Of a DNA stretch of 64,000 bases, positions 8,677 through 15,889 are shown in pieces (the first letter of the stretch is position 1; every line of letters starts with the position of its first letter). The stretch is from Variovorax sp. 679. Lineage in GTDB: Bacteria > Pseudomonadota > Gammaproteobacteria > Burkholderiales > Burkholderiaceae_C. The translations under genes were made by a program, and so were the position numbers. The notes under the pieces are model-generated. The model was not told the DNA's origin. It saw nothing but the letters and a program-made list of their open reading frames with translations, and did not search any database. Where the stretch lies: NCBI RefSeq assembly GCF_003952185.1, contig NZ_RXFS01000003.1, forward strand, positions 310,001 to 374,000. Direction: 5' to 3'.

Positions 8677-8688
8677 CCCTGTACAGGC

Positions 8689-8889
8689 ATGACAGCACTT
8701 ACCAGCCCATCTTTCGCACTGCGCCAGCAGCGCGACGGCCTGCGTCAAAAGCAGTTTTCCCCCTCGCGGCCCCGCGCCGCGGGCCATTCGCTGGCCGCGC
8801 TCGCAAGCGCTGGCGGCGCCGCAACGGATTGCGTCTTCAAGCGCCTTCCGGCCATTGGCGACACCCCCTCCGACAAGCAACGTTGGTAA
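8689..8889 (+). CDS. Possible 66-residue leader ORF or untranslated leader upstream of opgH
   Basis: An open frame of 66 codons runs from an ATG lying within a base or two of the predicted sigma-54 start to a TAA 5 bp before the opgH ATG. It would be leaderless if translated, and it has no Shine-Dalgarno sequence. The translation is basic and low in complexity (R, Q, A, S) with one cysteine and resembles no family I know. It may simply be a 5' leader: the RNA contains several GC-rich self-complementary stretches (8770-8830). Included because it fills the space between promoter and gene. I consider translation less likely than not. Confidence 0.25.
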   Translation: MTALTSPSFALRQQRDGLRQKQFSPSRPRAAGHSLAALASAGGAATDCVFKRLPAIGDTPSDKQRW

Positions 8890-8894
8890 ATCGC

Positions 8895-10919
8895 ATGAAG
8901 CCGAACGACTTCTCCCAACTGAACGTGCTGGCCGACACCGATTTCTCGCGCCGCAGCCCGGTTCGCGAAGAACGCCATCCCAACTCCGTTACCGCCCCCC
9001 CGGTCAACCGCGGCTCCATGACGCCCCGCCCCTGGCGCGGTTTCTGGAACAGCCTCGGCACCGCCGCGCTGGTCAAGCTCGGCGCGGGCCGTGACGCCGA
9101 AGCCGGCGCTCACCCCACCGCCACCGAAGCGAAGCAACCCTGGCAGCGCGCCGCCGCCCGCCGCCGCTTCGCCTTCATGATGCTCACGCTGCTGAGCACC
9201 GTGATCGCGTCCTCGCTCTTCGCCAGCGTGCAACCCGACTACGACAACCTCTGGCTCGAATACGGTCAGATCGGCCTGTACGGCCTGCTGTCGGGCTGGG
9301 TCGTGACCGGCTTCGTGACCGCGCTGATGGGCTTCTACGTTTCCGTGCGCGGTGACAAGTACTCCCTCTCGGCGAAGCAGGTGGCTCACCACCCGATGAA
9401 CCCCGAGGCACGCACCGCGATCATCATGCCGATCTGCAACGAGGACGTGGCCACCGTGTTCGCCGGCCTGCGCGCCACCTGCGAATCGGTCGCGGCCACC
9501 GGCCACGCGAAGCAGTTCGACGTGTTCGTGCTGTCCGACAGCTACAACCCCGAGACCGCCGCCGCCGAGCGCGCCGCCTGGGAAGACCTTCGCGCCGCGC
9601 TGGCCCAGAATCACGCGAACAACCCGAACCAGCTGCAGGTCGAGGTCTACTACCGCCTGCGCACCCGCCGCACGCACCGCAAGGCCGGCAACGTGGCCGA
9701 CTTCTGCCGCCGCTGGGGCAAGGACTACCGCTACATGGTCGTGCTCGACGCCGACTCCGTGATGAGCGGCGACTGCCTGACCTCGATGGTCAAGCTGATG
9801 GAAGCCAACCCGACCGCCGGCATCATCCAGACCGCGACGCAGGCCATCGGCCACGTCACGCTGCATGCCCGCGCACAGCAGTTCGCCTCGCGCGTCACCG
9901 GCCGCCTGTTCACGCTGGGCATGCAGTTCTGGCAACTGGGCGAGTCGCACTACTGGGGCCACAACGCGATCATCCGCGTCGAACCCTTCATGAAGCACTG
10001 CGCACTGGCCCCGATCAAGGGCACCGGCGGCATGTCGGGCGGCATCATGTCGCACGACTTCGTCGAAGCCGCGCTGATGCGCCGTGCCGGCTACAACGTG
10101 TGGCTGGTGTCCGACCTGGTCGGCAGCTACGAGCAGCAACCGCCGGACCTGCTGGCCGAGCTGCAGCGCGACCGCCGCTGGTGCCAGGGCAACCTGCAGA
10201 ACGCCCGCCTGATGGCCGAGCCCGGCATCCACCCGGTGCACCGCGCGATGTTCGTGACCGGCACCATGGCCTACGTCTCGGCCCCCCTGTGGCTCGCTTT
10301 CCTGACGCTGGGCACGGCCCTGTGGCTGAGCGGTTCGAGCCTGGTCTCGAGCTGGAACGTGCTGCCCGCCGAACTGGCCGGCCTGTGGGTCTGGACCCTG
10401 TGCCTGCTGTTCCTGCCGCGCGTGCTGGGCATCGCCGCCGTGCTGATGCGCGGCGAGCAGCGCCAGTACGGTGGCCTGTGGGGCCTGGTGAAGAGCTCGG
10501 CGATGGAAGCCGGCCTGGCCATCGTGCAGGCTCCGGTCCGCATGCTGGCTCATTCGCTCTTCGTGCTGGTCGCCCTCACCGGCATCAAGCTCGACTGGAA
10601 GTCGCCCCCGCGCGAAGCCGCCGCGGTGCCGTGGAAGGTCGCTGCCTCGCAGCTGGCCCCCATGACGCTGGTGATCGCCATGCTGGCCGTTGGCGTCGCC
10701 ATGATCGACCCGAGCGCGCTGATCTGGCTCATGCCCGTCGGCCTGCCGCTGCTGCTGGCGATCCCGCTGACCGTGCTGACCAGCCAGATCGCATTGGGCA
10801 CCACGCTGCGCGACCGCGGCTACCTGCTGATTCCCGAGGAATCGCGTTCGCCGGCCGTGCTGCGCCGCGCGTGGATGCACGCGGTGCGCCTGGCTCGCCC
10901 GGCATTGGCAACCGCCTGA
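8895..10919 (+). CDS. opgH: Glucans biosynthesis glucosyltransferase OpgH (MdoH)
   Basis: OpgH is an inner-membrane family-2 glycosyltransferase that polymerises UDP-glucose into osmoregulated periplasmic glucans. The 674-residue product has two N-terminal membrane helices (about residues 95-115 and 130-150) and a cytosolic GT2 domain with VLDADSVMSGD (DxD) and the Q-x2-RW signature RDRRWCQGNLQ. Several further helices lie in the last 250 residues. E. coli OpgH is 847 residues, so this form is shorter at both ends. No opgG lies beside it, unlike the usual opgGH pair. The ATG at 8895 gives a full N-terminal cytosolic region; an ATG at 9018 is an alternative. A sigma-54 promoter and GlrR-type sites lie upstream, and a strong terminator follows. 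Confidence 0.92.
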   Translation: MKPNDFSQLNVLADTDFSRRSPVREERHPNSVTAPPVNRGSMTPRPWRGFWNSLGTAALVKLGAGRDAEAGAHPTATEAKQPWQRAAARRRFAFMMLTLLSTVIASSLFASVQPDYDNLWLEYGQIGLYGLLSGWVVTGFVTALMGFYVSVRGDKYSLSAKQVAHHPMNPEARTAIIMPICNEDVATVFAGLRATCESVAATGHAKQFDVFVLSDSYNPETAAAERAAWEDLRAALAQNHANNPNQLQVEVYYRLRTRRTHRKAGNVADFCRRWGKDYRYMVVLDADSVMSGDCLTSMVKLMEANPTAGIIQTATQAIGHVTLHARAQQFASRVTGRLFTLGMQFWQLGESHYWGHNAIIRVEPFMKHCALAPIKGTGGMSGGIMSHDFVEAALMRRAGYNVWLVSDLVGSYEQQPPDLLAELQRDRRWCQGNLQNARLMAEPGIHPVHRAMFVTGTMAYVSAPLWLAFLTLGTALWLSGSSLVSSWNVLPAELAGLWVWTLCLLFLPRVLGIAAVLMRGEQRQYGGLWGLVKSSAMEAGLAIVQAPVRMLAHSLFVLVALTGIKLDWKSPPREAAAVPWKVAASQLAPMTLVIAMLAVGVAMIDPSALIWLMPVGLPLLLAIPLTVLTSQIALGTTLRDRGYLLIPEESRSPAVLRRAWMHAVRLARPALATA

Positions 10920-10942
10920 TGCGCTGAAGACACAACGCCTCG

Positions 10943-10968
10943 AAAAGCCGGCCACTGGGCCGGCTTTT
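10943..10968 (+). terminator. Rho-independent terminator after opgH
   Basis: AAAAGCCGGCC (10943-10953), loop ACTG, then GGCCGGCTTTT with a run of Ts to 10970. A perfect 11-bp stem with a T tail, 24 bp after the opgH stop. Confidence 0.9.
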
Positions 10969-11211
10969 TTCATGGCGCGTGGCTAGAATCGCGCACTTCT
11001 TTTTTCATCCACCCACGGATCTCTTCGATCCACAGGAGCGCCAAGTGCCCCGTTTCGCCGTCATCACCCTCTGACGCCGACAACACCGCTTCATTGCTGG
11101 TCATGTCGGGCGCCAAGCTGCGCTTTCCGCTGACCGCAATCCGTTCCCCAGCTTTCCAGCTTCGCTCCCGCACGTTGTCGGTTCTTCCTGGTTTCCATCC
11201 GGAGAACAAAC

Positions 11212-12108
11212 GTGTTTCCTCTCTCTTCCCTTTCATCGATTCCGCTGCTCAAGTACCCGCGTACTGCGCACCTGGAAGGCTCGCGACTGCAAGCGGGCGA
11301 CAGCGACGACGGCCAGACGCCGTTGTCCGACCTGCATGGCCAGCATGTGGTCATCGAGGAAAAGCTCGATGGCGCCAATGCGGCGGTGTCGTTCACCCCG
11401 GCGGGCGAACTGCTGCTGCAGTCGCGCGGCCACTACCTCGCGGGCGGCGCCGGCGAGCGGCAGTTCAACCTGTTCAAGCACTGGGCTGCCACCCATGAAG
11501 CGGCGCTGCTGGAGCGGCTCGAAGACCGCTACGTGATGTACGGCGAATGGTGCTTCGCCAAGCACAGCTGCTGGTACGACCGGCTGCCGGCCTTCTTCCT
11601 CGAGTTCGACATCTACGACCGGCAGTCGCAATGCTTTCTCTCGACACCGGCGCGTCACGCGCTGCTCGAAGGCGGCCCGGTGCTGCCGGTGCCCGTGCTC
11701 TACGAGGGCGAGATACCGCGCCATGCGAAGGCTCTGCGCTCGCTCATGCGGCCTTCGCTGGCGCGCAGCGCGAGCTGGAAGACGGCCTTCGAGATCGCGG
11801 TGGCGCAAGAAGGCCAGCCGCTCGATCTCGTGCGCCAGCAGACCGACCTGTCCGACCTCGCCGAGGGCCTGTACCTCAAGACCGAATCGGACGGCAAGGT
11901 GACGGGGCGCTACAAGTGGGTGCGCCCGGATTTCGTCCAGACCATCCTCGATTCGGGCTCGCATCACAGCCGCCGGCCGGTGCTGCCGAACCAGCTGGCG
12001 CCGGGCGTGGATCTCTACGCGCCGACGCCGCTGGTGAGCTGGCAAGACCTGGGGCTGCGCACCTTGCGCGATCCCGCCGAACTCGCAACCCTAGGGAGGC
12101 CGCGATGA
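11212..12108 (+). CDS. ATP-dependent RNA ligase
   Basis: This 298-residue covalent nucleotidyltransferase would seal 3'-OH/5'-phosphate RNA ends through a lysyl-AMP intermediate. The motifs are in order: motif I E-K51-L-D-G (nucleophile K51), motif III YGEW (110-113), motif IIIa FLEFDIYD (129-136), motif IV EGLYLKTE (218-225) and motif V YKWVR (234-238). It starts with GTG at 11212, preceded at good spacing by GGAGAA; no better in-frame start exists upstream. Its stop overlaps the ATG of the HD-Pnk gene by 4 bp, and the partner supplies end healing, so the two form an RNA repair operon. The natural substrate (tRNA or another cleaved RNA) is not shown by the sequence. The two genes look native in base composition. 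Confidence 0.9.
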   Translation: MFPLSSLSSIPLLKYPRTAHLEGSRLQAGDSDDGQTPLSDLHGQHVVIEEKLDGANAAVSFTPAGELLLQSRGHYLAGGAGERQFNLFKHWAATHEAALLERLEDRYVMYGEWCFAKHSCWYDRLPAFFLEFDIYDRQSQCFLSTPARHALLEGGPVLPVPVLYEGEIPRHAKALRSLMRPSLARSASWKTAFEIAVAQEGQPLDLVRQQTDLSDLAEGLYLKTESDGKVTGRYKWVRPDFVQTILDSGSHHSRRPVLPNQLAPGVDLYAPTPLVSWQDLGLRTLRDPAELATLGRPR

Positions 12109-13244
12109 CATACGACGATCTGCGCGCCCTGGCCCCCTCGCCCGCACAGGGCTACGACTGGGCGCAATGCAGCGACCTGCTGCCGGCCCTGCTGCGCCTC
12201 GAGGAGACGCCGCAGGACCCGTACTACCACGCCGAAGGCAACGTCGGCATCCATACGCGCATGGTGCTCGACGCCCTGATGCAAGACGACCACTACCGCC
12301 GCGCCGATGCCGACAGCCGCTTCGTGCTGTTCATGGCCTGCCTGCTGCACGACATCGCCAAACCCGACACCACCATGATCGATGAAGCCAGCGGCCGCAT
12401 CGGCCAACCAGGCCACTCGCGCCGCGGTGCCGTGGACGTGCGCGTGCTGATGTGGAAGGCCCGCGTGCCCTTCGCGCTGCGCGAGGCGGTGTGCCGGATC
12501 ATCACGGTGCACCAGGTGCCTTTCCACGCCTTCGCCTCGCGCAAGGGCGTGCGGCCCGAGTGGCTGGTGCACAAGCTCTCATGGGAGCTGAACCTGCCCG
12601 ACCTGTGCTGCGTGGCGCGTTGCGACATGCTCGGCCGCCACTACGAGAAGCGCGCGGACAGCATGGCCGACATCGCGCTTTTCGAAGAGCTGGCGCAGGA
12701 AGAAGGCTGCTGGGAAGGCCCGAGAAAGATGGCCGACGACCACACCCGCCTGGCCTACTTCCGCGGCGCCGACACCAGCCCCGACTACCCGCTGTTCCAG
12801 AACGCGGGCTCGCCGGTGACGGTGATGTGCGGCCTTCCCGCCAGCGGCAAGAACCACTGGGTGGCACAGCACCGCAAGGGCTGGCCGGTGGTGTCCTTCG
12901 ACGATGCGCGCGCCGAGCTGGGCCTGAAGCATGGCGAGAACGACGGGCTTGCCGCGCACCACGCGGTCGACCAAGCGAAAGCGCTGCTGCGCAGGCAGGA
13001 GCGCTTCGTCTGGAACGCCACGCACCTGAGCCAGCAGATGCGCACCAAGACGCTCGACCTGCTCTGGGCCTATCACGCGCAGATCGAGCTGGTGTACCTG
13101 GAGGTGCCGCACGCGGAGCTGATGCGCCGCAACCGCGAGCGCGACACGACGCTGCCGAACGCGGGCATCGAGCGCATGCTGCACCGCTGGGAGCTGCCCG
13201 CGCCCGTGGAAGCGCACCAGACGGTCTACGAAGTACAGACCTGA
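12105..13244 (+). CDS. HD-Pnk: HD-domain 2',3'-phosphoesterase fused to 5'-OH polynucleotide kinase
   Basis: This 379-residue bifunctional end-healing enzyme has an N-terminal HD domain with H50, the H82-D83 doublet (LLHDIAKPD), H104 and H136, expected to remove 2',3'-cyclic or terminal phosphates. The C-terminal P-loop kinase (about 238-379) has Walker A GLPASGKN (243-250), SFDDAR near 266 and WNATHLS near 300. Such fusions are characterised in Runella (HD-Pnk) and often sit next to RNA ligases, exactly as here. Odd point: the Walker A residue after K249 is asparagine rather than the usual Ser/Thr that helps bind magnesium. The ATG follows AGGGAGG and overlaps the ligase stop (ATGA). Confidence 0.9.
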   Translation: MTYDDLRALAPSPAQGYDWAQCSDLLPALLRLEETPQDPYYHAEGNVGIHTRMVLDALMQDDHYRRADADSRFVLFMACLLHDIAKPDTTMIDEASGRIGQPGHSRRGAVDVRVLMWKARVPFALREAVCRIITVHQVPFHAFASRKGVRPEWLVHKLSWELNLPDLCCVARCDMLGRHYEKRADSMADIALFEELAQEEGCWEGPRKMADDHTRLAYFRGADTSPDYPLFQNAGSPVTVMCGLPASGKNHWVAQHRKGWPVVSFDDARAELGLKHGENDGLAAHHAVDQAKALLRRQERFVWNATHLSQQMRTKTLDLLWAYHAQIELVYLEVPHAELMRRNRERDTTLPNAGIERMLHRWELPAPVEAHQTVYEVQT

Positions 13245-13251
13245 AAGACGG

Positions 13252-13281
13252 AAGGCCCGCCGGTGCGAACCAGCGGGCCTT
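13252..13281. terminator. Bidirectional hairpin between HD-Pnk (+) and ffh (-)
   Basis: AAGGCCCGC (13252-13260) pairs with GCGGGCCTT (13273-13281) around a 12-nt loop. It lies between two convergent genes. The plus-side tail (TCTTATATATAT) is T/A-rich rather than a clean T run. Confidence 0.75.
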
Positions 13282-13310
13282 CTTATATATATGCAGGCCG
13301 CAGCCTTCGC

Positions 13311-14699
13311 CTAGAACGGCAGCTTCGGGCCGCCGGGGCCACCCAGGCCGCCCATGCCCTTCATGCCGCCCATGCGCTTCATCATCTTCATGAGGCCGCC
13401 GCCCTTCATCTTCTTCATCATTCCCTGCATCTGCTCGAACTCGTTGAGCAGGCGGTTCACTTCCTGGACCTGCACGCCGGCACCCGCCGCGATGCGGCGC
13501 TTGCGCGTGGCCTTCAGCAGTTCGGGCTTGCGGCGCTCCAGCGGCGTCATGCTGTTGATGATGCCTTCCTTGCGGCGGATGTCGCGCTCGGCACGGCTCA
13601 GGTCGGCCTCGCTGGCCTTGGCGGCCATCTGCGTGGGCAGCTTGTCCATCAGGCTCGACAGACCGCCCATCTGCTTCATCTGCTGCAACTGGCCGAGGAA
13701 GTCGTTGAGGTCGAAGCCCGCGCCGCTCTTGACCTTGGCCGCGAGCTTCTGCGCCGCCGCCACGTCGACGCCGGCAGTGACCTGCTCGACCAGCGCGACG
13801 ATGTCGCCCATGCCCAAGATGCGGCCCGCATGGCGCTCGGCGTCGAACACTTCCAGGCCGTCGATCTTCTCGCTCACGCCCGCGAACTTGATCGGCACGC
13901 CCGTCACCTGGCGCACCGACAGCGCCGCGCCGCCGCGCGAATCGCCGTCGGTCTTGGTCAGGATGATGCCGGTGAGCGGCAGCGCTTCCTTGAAGGCCTT
14001 CGCGGTGTTGATTGCGTCCTGGCCCTGCATGGCATCGACCACGAACAAGGTTTCGACCGGATCGAGCGCCGCGTGCAGCTGCTTGATCTCGGCCATCAGC
14101 ACTTCGTCGATGGCGAGGCGGCCGGCCGTGTCAACCAGTAGCACGTCGAAGTAATGGCGCTTGGCGTGATCGAGCGCGGCGCGCGCGATGTCCAGCGGCT
14201 TCTGATCGGGGGCGCTCGGGAACCACTCGGCGCCGGCCTGCTTGGTGACGGTCTTGAGCTGCTCGATGGCGGCCGGGCGGTACACGTCGCCCGACACCGT
14301 GAGCACCTTCTTCTTGCGCTTCTCGATCAGGTGCTTGGCGAGCTTGGCGGTGGTGGTGGTCTTGCCGGCGCCCTGCAGGCCGGCCATCAGGATCACCGCC
14401 GGCGGCTGGGCCGCGAGGTTGATGTCGGACACGCCCTCGCCCATGGTCGCCGCGAGTTCGCGGTTGACGATGCCGACCAGTGCCTGCCCCGGCTTGAGCG
14501 AGCCCAGCACTTCCTGTCCGAGCGCCTTTTCCTTCACGCGAGCGACGAAGTCGCGCACCACGGGCAGCGCCACGTCGGCTTCCAGCAGCGCCATGCGCAC
14601 CTCGCGCAGCATGTCCTGCACGTTGCTTTCGGTGATGCGGGCCTGGCCGCTCATCGTCTTGACGAGGCGGGAGAACTTTTCTGTGAGGGCGGTGGCCAT
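13311..14699 (-). CDS. ffh: Signal recognition particle protein Ffh
   Basis: Ffh is the GTPase subunit of the signal recognition particle; it binds signal sequences and 4.5S RNA and docks with FtsY. The 462-residue product has the N domain (to about 85), the G domain with P-loop GLQGAGKTTTTAKL near 105, the DTAGR motif and TKTDGDSRGG, and a methionine-rich M domain. The C-terminus is very rich in Gly, Met and Lys (MKKMKGGG, GGPGGPKLPF). The start at 14699 gives MATALTEKFSRL, the normal Ffh N-terminus; a longer upstream frame is rejected. It is divergent from a cytochrome-assembly gene, as in many proteobacteria (ffh/ypjD). Confidence 0.97.
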   Translation of the reverse strand: MATALTEKFSRLVKTMSGQARITESNVQDMLREVRMALLEADVALPVVRDFVARVKEKALGQEVLGSLKPGQALVGIVNRELAATMGEGVSDINLAAQPPAVILMAGLQGAGKTTTTAKLAKHLIEKRKKKVLTVSGDVYRPAAIEQLKTVTKQAGAEWFPSAPDQKPLDIARAALDHAKRHYFDVLLVDTAGRLAIDEVLMAEIKQLHAALDPVETLFVVDAMQGQDAINTAKAFKEALPLTGIILTKTDGDSRGGAALSVRQVTGVPIKFAGVSEKIDGLEVFDAERHAGRILGMGDIVALVEQVTAGVDVAAAQKLAAKVKSGAGFDLNDFLGQLQQMKQMGGLSSLMDKLPTQMAAKASEADLSRAERDIRRKEGIINSMTPLERRKPELLKATRKRRIAAGAGVQVQEVNRLLNEFEQMQGMMKKMKGGGLMKMMKRMGGMKGMGGLGGPGGPKLPF

Positions 14700-14814
14700 G
14701 AACGGGATGCCTTGCTGCCCGCTGTGGCGCGGGCCGGATGAGAAGCCTGGGAGACGGGAAAGAACTTGAAGCCGGGCGCCGGGAACGCAAGAGCGAGACG
14801 CTAAACTCCGGCCG

Positions 14815-15627
14815 ATGATTTTAGCGATCCCCTCCCCGCTCGGCGTGGCACTGGGCATCGCCACCGCGGTTGCCTACGGATTTGTCGCCGCCGCGGGCAC
14901 CCGGCTGAGCCGTCAATCGACCCAATGGGCCCTCGGAATTGCATGGCTTCTGCATGCCGCCGCACTGGGCCACGGCCTCATCGGCAGCCAGCCGCGCTTC
15001 GGTTTCGCCCCTGCGCTGTCGGTCACGGCGTGGCTGGTGCTCACCGTCTATGCGGTCGAAAGCCGCATGTATCCCCAATTGAAGGTGCGGCGCGCGCTCG
15101 CCTGGCTGGGCGCGGCTGCCGTGCTGCTGGCCATCTTGTTCCCGGGCACGCCGCTGCACGTGACGGCCTCGCCATGGCTGCCGCTGCACCTGGCGCTGGG
15201 CATCGCCTCGTACGGACTGTTCGCCGCCGCGGTGGTGCACGCCTGGCTGATCACCCGCGCCGAGAAGCAGATCCGGCTGGCTTCCGCCGAAGCACAGGGC
15301 GGCGTGCCGCTGCTCACGCTCGAGCGGCTCACCTTCCGCTTCGTCACCGCCGGCTTCGTGTTGCTTTCCGCCACGCTGCTGGCCGGACTGCTGTTCAGCG
15401 AGCAGCTGTACGGCCTTGCCGGCCGCGCCTGGAAGTGGGACCACAAGACCATCTTCTCGGTGCTCGCCTGGATCACCTTCGCGGTCCTGCTGATCGGCCG
15501 GGCCCGCTTCGGCTGGCGCGGCCGCACGGCGCGCCGCGTGCTGTATGCCGGCTCGGCCCTGCTGCTGCTGGCCTACGTGGGCTCGCGCTTCGTGCTCGAG
15601 GTCGTATTGGCGCGCCCTCCCGTCTGA
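14815..15627 (+). CDS. Inner-membrane protein of the YpjD/CcsA-like cytochrome c assembly family
   Basis: This 270-residue, eight-helix membrane protein belongs to the CcsA/CcmC superfamily. Conserved histidines expected for haem handling lie between helices (HLALGIASYG, and WKWDHKTIFSVLAWITF, the W-x-H-K motif near residue 205). It is divergent from ffh with only 115 bp between starts, the arrangement found for ypjD and ffh in gammaproteobacteria. The gene is followed directly by the small PP0621-like gene and pilS. The haem-lyase activity of this branch is not established; YpjD-type proteins are often annotated only by family. Confidence 0.88.
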   Translation: MILAIPSPLGVALGIATAVAYGFVAAAGTRLSRQSTQWALGIAWLLHAAALGHGLIGSQPRFGFAPALSVTAWLVLTVYAVESRMYPQLKVRRALAWLGAAAVLLAILFPGTPLHVTASPWLPLHLALGIASYGLFAAAVVHAWLITRAEKQIRLASAEAQGGVPLLTLERLTFRFVTAGFVLLSATLLAGLLFSEQLYGLAGRAWKWDHKTIFSVLAWITFAVLLIGRARFGWRGRTARRVLYAGSALLLLAYVGSRFVLEVVLARPPV

Positions 15628-15628
15628 A

Positions 15629-15889
15629 ATGAAATACCTCCTCGTCCTCGCGGTGCTCTGGGTCGCGATCTGGCTCTGGCGCAAGAACCGGCGCGAAGAA
15701 ATGCGCGACGCCATGCGCGAACGCGCGGCCAAGGCGCAGCAACAGCAGCGCACGCCCGCCGGCCAGCCACAGGCCATGGTGCGCTGCGCCCACTGCGGCC
15801 TGCACCTGCCGGCGACCGATGCCATCGCCGGCCCCGGCGGCGCGGTCTATTGCAGCACCGCTCACCGCGAAGCCGCCGCACGGCAATGA
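15629..15889 (+). CDS. Small membrane-anchored zinc-ribbon-like protein (PP0621 family)
   Basis: This is an 86-residue protein. A single N-terminal transmembrane helix (about residues 2-16, LLVLAVLWVAIWLW) is followed by a basic, glutamine-rich stretch. The C-terminus carries CAHCGLHLP and then Y-C-S-x2-H, a likely zinc-binding knuckle (C-x2-C...C-x3-H). The pattern and position between a CcsA-like gene and pilS fit the PP0621 family of unknown function. The ATG begins 1 bp after the previous stop, and the gene's own stop overlaps the pilS ATG (ATGA). This four-gene block is therefore translationally coupled. Function unknown. Confidence 0.85.
   Translation: MKYLLVLAVLWVAIWLWRKNRREEMRDAMRERAAKAQQQQRTPAGQPQAMVRCAHCGLHLPATDAIAGPGGAVYCSTAHREAAARQ

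Noticed and set aside
8504..8698. A 64-codon minus-strand frame in the glrR-opgH spacer
   Set aside because: It crosses the operator, IHF sites and sigma-54 promoter, has no Shine-Dalgarno and no family features.
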